Of a stretch of DNA of 64,000 nt, positions 58,438 to 64,000 are shown one piece after another (the first letter of the stretch is position 1; every line of letters begins with the position of its first letter). A model generated the notes under the pieces. That model saw nothing but the letters and a program-made list of their open reading frames with translations. It did not search any database and was not told where the DNA came from. Origin of the DNA: Xylanimonas ulmi (GTDB lineage Bacteria > Actinomycetota > Actinomycetes > Actinomycetales > Cellulomonadaceae); the NCBI RefSeq assembly GCF_004216535.1, contig NZ_SGWX01000001.1, forward strand, positions 2,356,001 through 2,420,000, given 5' to 3'. Both the position numbers and the translations under genes were made by a program.

Positions 58438-59892
58438 ATGGCTGAGCCGGCTCCGCGCCAGCTGCACCTCGGGTACATGTACTGGCTGAACGGCACCCAC
58501 TGGGGCGGGTGGCGCCTGCCGCAGGCGGCGACCCCCGACGCCTTCACCCTCGACTACCCCAGCAAGGTCCTCCGTATCATCGAGGACGCGAAGTTCGACT
58601 TCTTCTTCCTCGGCGACACCCTGCCCGGTGACGTCTACCGCGAGCATTACGGCACCACCCACAACGGCGGGCGGCTCGAGCCGTTCACCCTGGCGTCCCA
58701 GCTCGCGCTGCAGTCCTCGAAGATCGGCCTGGCCGTCACGGCACACCCCACGTTCTACGAGCCGTTCACGCTCGCGCGCCTGACAGCCTCGCTGGACCAC
58801 CTCAGCGGTGGGCGGCTCGCCTGGAACGTCGTCCTGGGTGCCAACGACCTCGCCGCGCGGAACTTCAGCCTGCCGGATCTGGGCGGCGAGAGCCGATACC
58901 GGCGGGCCGCGGAGTCCATCCAGGTCATCCGCCGCCTGTGGGACAGCATCGAGGACGGGGCGTACCTGCAGGACAAGGAGACGGGCCAGTACCTCGACCC
59001 GACCAAGATCCACCGGCTCGAGCACCAGGGCGAGTTCTTCTCGGTCGCCGGGACGCTGCCGATGCGGCGTCCCCCGCAGGGGCACGTCCCGCTGTTGTAC
59101 GCGGGGGCGTCGGAGCTGTCCCGGGAGCTCACCGCGCGGTACTGCGACATCAACTTCACGGGTCCGTCGCGGCTGGAGGACTCCGCCGCGTTCAACGCCG
59201 ACATCCGCGAGCGTGCGCGCCGCCTGCGCGGCAAGGACGAGCCGATCTTCTTCCTACCCGGGATCACGCCGGTCATCGAGGACACTCGCGAGGGGGCCGT
59301 CCACCTGTTCGACCGGCTCAACGACGGCCTCCCCGTCGACGCCGACCCCGTGGAGGGCGACCAGACCGAGGACTACTACGCGAGCGAGGGCTTCCGAGCA
59401 CTGGTGACCCAGCGTGGCCCGCTCCCGCTGGGCGCGCGCAGCCTGCGTTCCATCGGCGAGCGGATCGGCGTGGACCTGCGCCCCGTGGGGCTCGACGGCG
59501 TGGTGACGCCGGAGCTCGCCGCGGGATTCGGCGAGTCCGGCCGGCGGCTCCTCAGCCTGATCAAGGAGCGCACCGACCGGACCGTGGAGGCCGGGACCGT
59601 CCGCGGCAAGGACCTGCTGCACAACTCCATCGGCGGTGGCTTCCCGCTGGTCATCGGCACGCCGTCCGACGTCGCGTCGACGCTCGTCGAGTGGTTCGAC
59701 AAGGACGCCGCCGACGGGTTCAACATCCAGTCGCCGTTCATGCTCGACCAGCTCGAGCTGTTCACCTCGCAGGTCGTGCCGATCCTGCAGGACAAGGGCG
59801 TGTTCCGGACCGACTACGAGGCGGACACGTTCCGCGGTCACTTCGGCCTGCCGGTCCCGCCGAACCAGTTCGCAGAGGAGGTGTCGCGATGA
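58438..59892 (+). CDS. FMN-dependent monooxygenase, NtaA/SnaA/DmoA family
   Basis: A 484-residue luciferase-like two-component monooxygenase. Family marks: FDFFFLGDTLPGDVYREHYG, the EPFTLASQLALQSSKIGLAV barrel strands, SGGRLAWNVVLGANDLAARN, and the HEGxxF-like HQGEFFSVAGTL. These enzymes use FMNH2 from a separate reductase to oxygenate sulfides, sulfonates or nitrilotriacetate-like substrates, often liberating sulfite. AAAGGAA precedes ATG 58438. The next gene encodes a second monooxygenase, overlapping by 4 nt. No intact flavin reductase remains in the operon. Confidence 0.92.
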   Translation: MAEPAPRQLHLGYMYWLNGTHWGGWRLPQAATPDAFTLDYPSKVLRIIEDAKFDFFFLGDTLPGDVYREHYGTTHNGGRLEPFTLASQLALQSSKIGLAVTAHPTFYEPFTLARLTASLDHLSGGRLAWNVVLGANDLAARNFSLPDLGGESRYRRAAESIQVIRRLWDSIEDGAYLQDKETGQYLDPTKIHRLEHQGEFFSVAGTLPMRRPPQGHVPLLYAGASELSRELTARYCDINFTGPSRLEDSAAFNADIRERARRLRGKDEPIFFLPGITPVIEDTREGAVHLFDRLNDGLPVDADPVEGDQTEDYYASEGFRALVTQRGPLPLGARSLRSIGERIGVDLRPVGLDGVVTPELAAGFGESGRRLLSLIKERTDRTVEAGTVRGKDLLHNSIGGGFPLVIGTPSDVASTLVEWFDKDAADGFNIQSPFMLDQLELFTSQVVPILQDKGVFRTDYEADTFRGHFGLPVPPNQFAEEVSR

Positions 59893-61265
59893 GCGAGAAG
59901 AAGAAGCTGCGGATCGGGCTGGCCGCATACGGCACCGGCTGGGACCTGTCGGGCTGGCGCCTGCCGGAGGCCACCAACCGCGGGCTCGTCGACCCGAGCG
60001 TGATCGTCGACGTCGCCCGGACCGCCGAGCGGGGGAAGCTGGACTACGTCTTCGCGGGCAGCGCGCTGGGCAGCGAGCCCGACCGGCTCAACCGGATCTT
60101 CCGATGGGACAACTTCGTCTATGCCGGCTACGCGGCCGCCGTCACCACGAAGCTCGGCTTTCTGATGTCGGTCAACAGCTCGTTCGAGCACCCGTACGCG
60201 GTCGCCCGCCAACTCGCGACGCTCGACAGGTTCAACGGCGGCCGCACCGCCCTCAACGTCGTCTTCGGAATCGACCGCGAGGGCGACCCCGCACTCAACT
60301 ACGGCAAGAACCCCGTACCCACCGAGCAGTCCAAGTACGCCCGGGCGCGCGAGTTCACCGAGGTGCTCAACCGGCTGCTCTACGAGAGCTGGGACGAGGA
60401 CTTCCTGCTCGACGACAAGGCCGCGGGCGTCCTGGTCAAGCCGGGCAGCTGGCACCGGATCCACCACCAGGGCGAGCACTTCGAGGTCCGCGGGCCGCTG
60501 AACGTCCCGCGCCCGGTGCAGCAGCGGATCCCCAACGTCCACGTCGGCCTGTCCGAGGAGTCCCTCCAGTACGGCGCAGACCTCGCGCAGATCCGGTTCT
60601 CGCCATACTTCGGGCTGGAGCGGGGGAAGGCGGAGTACCGCAGCCTCAAGGGCCGTGTGGCCGCGGCGGGCCGGGACCCCGAGAAGTTCAAGATCATCCC
60701 GGGCGCGACCTTCTACGTCGCCGGCACGTCGCGCGAGGCTCGCGCCAAGTTCCGGGAGGTCGTCTCGCTCCAGGCGACGGAGGAGATCCCGGAGGTCTTC
60801 TCCAAGGCCCTCGGCGTGGACCTGTCCCGCGTGTCTGCTGGCGAGCGGGTGCTCGACGTCGTCGACGTGGACACCATCGACGCCGACGCGCTGGACGCCT
60901 TCTTCAGCGGCATGGCACGGCGCAGCCCGTCGGTCGTGCGGGACGCCCGGGCCCTCGTCCGCCAGGTGCTGAGCACCCAGCTCGGCGAGGAAGCGACGTT
61001 CGAAGATCTCTACCAGTACCTGCTGCGCTCGCGCGACGACCAGCAGCCGGCGCTCGTGGGCGATGCGAACCACATCGCGGACTGGCTGGAGGAGAACCTC
61101 GAGGAAGGCGTCCTCGACGGGATTCAGGTCTTCCCTCCGTACCACCGTGGCCCCGCCGACGCGTTCGTCGACCTGGTGGTTCCCGAGCTCCAGCGGCGCG
61201 GCATCTTCCGCACCGAGTACGAGGCCGGCACGTTCCAGGGCCTGCTCGACACCGACAACGGCTGA
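59889..61265 (+). CDS. FMN-dependent monooxygenase, second paralogue
   Basis: A 458-residue luciferase-like monooxygenase related to but distinct from its neighbour: LDYVFAGSALGSEPDRLNRI, TTKLGFLMSVNSSFEHPYAV, NGGRTALNVVFGIDREGDPA and HHQGEHFEVRGPLNVPRPVQ. ATG 59889 overlaps the first monooxygenase stop (ATGA). The two probably act in succession or as partners on the imported compound. It likewise needs reduced FMN from elsewhere. Confidence 0.92.
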   Translation: MSEKKKLRIGLAAYGTGWDLSGWRLPEATNRGLVDPSVIVDVARTAERGKLDYVFAGSALGSEPDRLNRIFRWDNFVYAGYAAAVTTKLGFLMSVNSSFEHPYAVARQLATLDRFNGGRTALNVVFGIDREGDPALNYGKNPVPTEQSKYARAREFTEVLNRLLYESWDEDFLLDDKAAGVLVKPGSWHRIHHQGEHFEVRGPLNVPRPVQQRIPNVHVGLSEESLQYGADLAQIRFSPYFGLERGKAEYRSLKGRVAAAGRDPEKFKIIPGATFYVAGTSREARAKFREVVSLQATEEIPEVFSKALGVDLSRVSAGERVLDVVDVDTIDADALDAFFSGMARRSPSVVRDARALVRQVLSTQLGEEATFEDLYQYLLRSRDDQQPALVGDANHIADWLEENLEEGVLDGIQVFPPYHRGPADAFVDLVVPELQRRGIFRTEYEAGTFQGLLDTDNG

Positions 61266-61290
61266 CGTCCCTACCCACGAAGGAGTGCAC

Positions 61291-62298
61291 GTGCCCTCTT
61301 CCACCTCCCTCCCCGACGGCTATCGTGCGCTGGGCACCTCGGGCCTGGTGCTGTCCGAGCTCGGCGTCGGCGCGAGCACGTTCGGCCGCAGCGGCATGCG
61401 CGCCGTCGAGCAAGACCAGGTCGCCAGGATCGTCGACCGCGCGATCGACCTCGGCGTCACGTACTTCGACCTCGCCGAGGGCTACGGCGACCGCAACGGC
61501 CTGAGCGAGGAACTGTTCGCCCGAGCCCTGGGCAGCCGTCGCGAGAAGGTCGTGATCGGCACCAAGTTCGGACGCGCCCTCGCGCAGGACGTAGGTCCGT
61601 CGTACAGCCTGACCGGCGCGCGCAAGTACGTGATCGCCTCGGTCGAGCAGAGCCTGCGCCGACTGGGGACCGACTACATCGACCTGTACCAGATCCACTT
61701 CCCGGACCCGCACACGCCGATCGAGGAGACCTTGAGCGCGCTCGACACGCTCGTGCGCGACGGCAAGGTGCGGTACGTCGGGGCGTCCAACTTCCGGGGG
61801 TGGCAGCTCGCGGACGCCCACCACGTCGCGACGGCCCGCGGCTACTCGCGGTTCGTCTCGACGACGGACGAGTACAGCCTGCTGTGGCGCAAGCCGGAGG
61901 AAGAACTCATCCCCGCACTACAGCACTACGGGCTGGGGCTCCTGCCGTACTTCCCGCTCCAGAACGGTCTGCTGACCGGCAAGTACACCCGCGACAACGC
62001 ACCGGCCGGCGCGAAGATCACCAACCTCAAGACCTACCTGCTGGGCGAGGCACCGTGGGACGCTCTCGAACAGTTCGAGAAGTTCGCGAGCGACCGCGGG
62101 GTCACGCCGAGCGCGCTCGCGCTCGGCTGGCTGCTCGCACAGCCGACGGTCACGAGTGTGATCGCCGGCATCACCACGCCCGAGCAGCTCGACGAAAACC
62201 TCGCGGCGACCCGATGGGTCCCGACGCCCGAGGAGGAGAGGGAGCTGCGAGGCCTCTTCGCCGGCACGCTCTCGGGCGGCCCGGGTCGCGTCGGCTGA
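61291..62298 (+). CDS. Aldo/keto reductase
   Basis: A 335-residue AKR. The catalytic tetrad is visible: Asp in TYFDLAEGYGD with Tyr of EGYG, Lys in VVIGTKFG, and His in LYQIHFPDPHTP. GASNFRGWQLAD and QPTVTSVIAGITTPEQL are also typical. GTG 61291 follows AAGGAG, 25 nt after the monooxygenase stop. It may reduce an aldehyde or ketone left after C-S bond cleavage. A strong terminator follows. Confidence 0.92.
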   Translation: MPSSTSLPDGYRALGTSGLVLSELGVGASTFGRSGMRAVEQDQVARIVDRAIDLGVTYFDLAEGYGDRNGLSEELFARALGSRREKVVIGTKFGRALAQDVGPSYSLTGARKYVIASVEQSLRRLGTDYIDLYQIHFPDPHTPIEETLSALDTLVRDGKVRYVGASNFRGWQLADAHHVATARGYSRFVSTTDEYSLLWRKPEEELIPALQHYGLGLLPYFPLQNGLLTGKYTRDNAPAGAKITNLKTYLLGEAPWDALEQFEKFASDRGVTPSALALGWLLAQPTVTSVIAGITTPEQLDENLAATRWVPTPEEERELRGLFAGTLSGGPGRVG

Positions 62299-62306
62299 GC
62301 GACGCA

Positions 62307-62348
62307 GGGTCGCTTCCCCCGGTGGTGATCGCCCGGGGGAAGCGACCC
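62307..62348. terminator. Bidirectional terminator after aldo/keto reductase
   Basis: Perfect 16-bp arms GGGTCGCTTCCCCCGG (62307-62322) and its complement (62333-62348) are separated by 10 nt between convergent genes. Confidence 0.85.
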
Positions 62349-62349
62349 G

Positions 62350-63150
62350 TCAGGCCAAGCGTGTCGCCACCGGCCGCGCCTCGGCGCTCCAGGCAGACCA
62401 CGAGCCCGGGTAGAGCGCGGCGTTGACCGCCAAGGTGTGCAGGACGTGGACGAGGACGGTACCGGCCACCCCGCTGCCGCAGTACGCGCCGACGGGATCA
62501 CCGCCGACGAACGTGCCGAACAGGGATCTGAGCTCCGCCTCGCCTCGGATGCGGCCGTCGTGCAGTGCAGCCGTCGCGGGCAGGCTGATGGCGCCGGGGA
62601 TGTGTCCAGCAAGATAGGCTCTGCCTCGAGCGTCGAGCAGGCGACCCGACCGCGCGAGTTGTGCGGCGCCCTCGGCATCGACAGTGGGCAGCGAGCCGAG
62701 CCGTAACGATGCGGTACCCGCCCCGGCGGCGGGCTCGTCGTCGGACAGCGAACCGCCGGCTTCTTGCCATGCCGAGAGCCCGCCGTCGAGCACCCGGACG
62801 TCAGCGAGACCCGCCCAGCGCAGCACCCACCAGACCCGGGTCGCCGTCGACACCTCGTCAGTGGAGTACACGACCACGGGAGTGTCGTCGTGCACACCCC
62901 ACCGGCGGACAAGCCGTGCCAGCTGAGCCTCGGTCGGGAGCGGATTTTCGCCACCGCCAGGGTGCGACGGCCCCACGAGCTTGTCGAAGTCGACGACGTA
63001 CGCGCCAGGTATCCGTCGTCGCGGGGGCACCGAAGCCGCCCACCCTGGTCGTCGGCGGGACACAGCGAGGACCACCGCGTGCTGGCCGTGGCTGAGCGCC
63101 TCGGCCAGCTCGCCCGGTGAGATCGTCGGCCGGGACGGCGCAATGCTCAT
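62350..63150 (-). CDS. Rhodanese-type sulfurtransferase, two domains
   Basis: A 266-residue thiosulfate or mercaptopyruvate sulfurtransferase. The N-terminal inactive domain contains RRRIPGAYVVDFDKL and VVVYSTDEVSTATRVWWVL. The active Cys is in VGAYCGSGVAGTVLVHVLH near residue 223, in place of the more common CGTGVTA. ATG 63150 has GGAG upstream. It may handle thiosulfate or persulfide from the adjacent organosulfur pathway. It is transcribed toward the aldo/keto reductase. Confidence 0.9.
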   Translation of the reverse strand: MSIAPSRPTISPGELAEALSHGQHAVVLAVSRRRPGWAASVPPRRRIPGAYVVDFDKLVGPSHPGGGENPLPTEAQLARLVRRWGVHDDTPVVVYSTDEVSTATRVWWVLRWAGLADVRVLDGGLSAWQEAGGSLSDDEPAAGAGTASLRLGSLPTVDAEGAAQLARSGRLLDARGRAYLAGHIPGAISLPATAALHDGRIRGEAELRSLFGTFVGGDPVGAYCGSGVAGTVLVHVLHTLAVNAALYPGSWSAWSAEARPVATRLA

Positions 63151-63362
63151 AGCCGGTCGTCTCCTTCTCGTAGGGAACGTACGTCGGAGCTTCGGACGGA
63201 CGCCACGTCACGTCAAGGACTCGGGTGAGCTGCCCACATCCCGATATCGCGACGACGCCCCCCGGCACGAACAGGTCCGCTAGCGCCTTTGCTCCACATG
63301 CACCGTGACTTCGGCGTCAAGCGCAACGCTCTCTGGCCGTGCCTCGCTGAGCCGTCGCAGCA

Positions 63363-63753
63363 GGGCACGGACAGAACGTCGCCGTCGCCCGCGGCCAGCA
63401 CGCCGTCACCGACCCCGTCCACGCCCTCCACCGGTGGGTCGAGCGGCGCGGAGACGCCCCGGCCCGCTGTTCGTCCGCGTCCGCCGTGGCGACCGGATCA
63501 TCACCGAGGCCTTACGGGCGAGTCCGTCGCTGACATCGCCCACGCGCGCGCCGCCGAAGCCGGGCTGTCGGACCTGCGCGTCACCGGCCACTCGCTCAGG
63601 TCCGGACGCGCGACGGCCGCCGCCGCAGCCCCACGTCAGCGTCGACCGGGTCGCCGTTCAGAAGCGCCGCCTCCAGTTCGATACGTCACCCAGCACTGCA
63701 TCCGCCCCGTCGAGGCGCTGGAGATGACCTTGTCGCGGGACCTAGGGCTGTGA
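63363..63753 (+). pseudogene. Relic of tyrosine recombinase (phage-type integrase), C-terminal part
   Basis: Fragments in shifting frames read GHGQNVAVARGQHAVTDPVH, then GPLFVRVRRGDRIITEAL, then LTGESVADIAHARAAEAGLS with LRVTGHSLRSGRATAAAAA, and finally CIRPVEALEMTLSRDLGL. The HxLRSG string is the HxxR box of the catalytic domain. At least three frameshifts are present; the N-terminal half and the nucleophile Tyr context are absent or corrupt. It marks a former mobile element. Confidence 0.82.
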
Positions 63754-63766
63754 TCGCCGCCAGCCG

Positions 63767-63772
63767 TAGGAT
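63767..63772 (+). promoter_or_regulatory. Leaderless -10 box for small gene at 63780
   Basis: TAGGAT precedes the ATG at 63780 by 7 nt, with no Shine-Dalgarno. Confidence 0.4.
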
Positions 63773-63779
63773 CGGACGC

Positions 63780-63920
63780 ATGGAGCCGGACACTGAGGCC
63801 GAACGCGAGCGGGTGCTCGCTCAGGCCCAAGCTGAGGCGAAGGCGTTGCGCGAAGAGCCTGACTACACGGCCGAGGTGCGCTCGCTCGACGAGGCCGTGG
63901 GTCCGATCTGCGCGCGGTGA
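63780..63920 (+). CDS. Small hypothetical protein (46 residues)
   Basis: MEPDTEAERERVLAQAQAEA, then a charged helical middle and GPICAR at the end. It is mostly alpha-helical and acidic, a profile seen in antitoxins, but no family is recognised. Its TGA overlaps a GTG that opens another frame to the window edge (GTGA), so a coupled partner is possible. The -10 box at leaderless distance supports it as a real gene. Confidence 0.5.
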   Translation: MEPDTEAERERVLAQAQAEAKALREEPDYTAEVRSLDEAVGPICAR

Positions 63921-64000
63921 CTGACCTCGCACTCGCCGGCCGCGCGTTGGCCGCCCACGAGCCGCTAGCATCGCCACCAATGGCCACGATCCGGCAGACC
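63917..64000 (+). CDS. Possible coupled gene, truncated by window edge
   Basis: GTG 63917 overlaps the stop of the small gene and opens TDLALAGRALAAHEPLASPP onward to the edge without a stop. An ATG at 63979 could instead be the start of the next gene. Only 28 codons are visible, so nothing can be said of function. Confidence 0.3.
   Translation, partial: MTDLALAGRALAAHEPLASPPMATIRQT

Noticed and set aside
1-64000. rRNA genes, CRISPR arrays, intact insertion sequences or prophage genes
   Set aside because: None was seen on either strand; the only mobile-element trace is the recombinase relic near 63.4-63.75 kb.

Overview
The window is high-GC DNA from an actinobacterium. Gene content (GC-rich metG-tatD-rpf block, PMT mannosyltransferase divergent from rsmI, ABC sugar importers without local ATPases, many carbohydrate-active enzymes) suggests a polysaccharide-degrading member of the Micrococcales, of the Cellulomonas/Promicromonospora kind. 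That placement is inference from gene content and layout; no marker search was possible.

Layout. 1-9.7 kb is housekeeping: a truncated Rpf-like cell-wall protein, tatD, metG, a lipoprotein sugar dehydrogenase, nicotinamidase, rsmI, PMT and a GH20 hexosaminidase coupled to a lipoprotein of unknown role. 11.3-14.1 kb is metal homeostasis: an orphan His-rich zinc-binding protein behind tandem Zur-like palindromes, and a CNNM/CorC protein preceded by a short Asp/Pro-containing leader ORF. 14.2-19.5 kb holds small regulatory and transferase genes: an ArsR regulator with an MFS exporter, an HAD fusion protein with a deoxyribosyltransferase-like partner, and a small gene behind a consensus LexA box. 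19.5-21.9 kb is a partner-switching module (Roadblock, GAF-PP2C, STAS, anti-sigma ATPase). 22.2-25.5 kb is a sugar ABC importer. 25.6-31.3 kb holds a secreted protein, BTAD and AraC regulators and cydAB.

31.5-51.4 kb is one large carbohydrate and uronate region. A leftward operon starts with a DeoR/LacI-type chimeric regulator and continues with a sugar ABC importer, a GH29 fucosidase and a DUF2264 protein. Next, a LacI regulator sits between two divergent operons. Leftward are a Gfo/Idh dehydrogenase, a TIM-barrel epimerase, a GH88 unsaturated glucuronyl hydrolase, KduD and KduI. Rightward are a NitT/TauT-type ABC importer, an SDR and a large flavoprotein. Nearly identical operator-like sites lie in the LacI divergent region and before the ABC importer, so the two arms probably form one regulon.

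A tRNA-Ala (CGC) at 51.5 kb opens a region that looks like an old genomic island. It has a relic of a DUF6994-like gene, two broken flavin reductase genes, an intact peptide-type ABC importer with a fused double ATPase, two FMN-dependent monooxygenases of the NtaA/DmoA kind, an aldo/keto reductase and a rhodanese sulfurtransferase. It ends with the ruined C-terminal part of a tyrosine recombinase. The likely theme is organosulfur scavenging; the dedicated flavin reductases are dead while their client monooxygenases are intact.

A recurring feature is the leaderless promoter: a TANNNT-like -10 box lying 6-7 nt upstream of the start codon, seen before at least eight genes here. It helped decide several starts.
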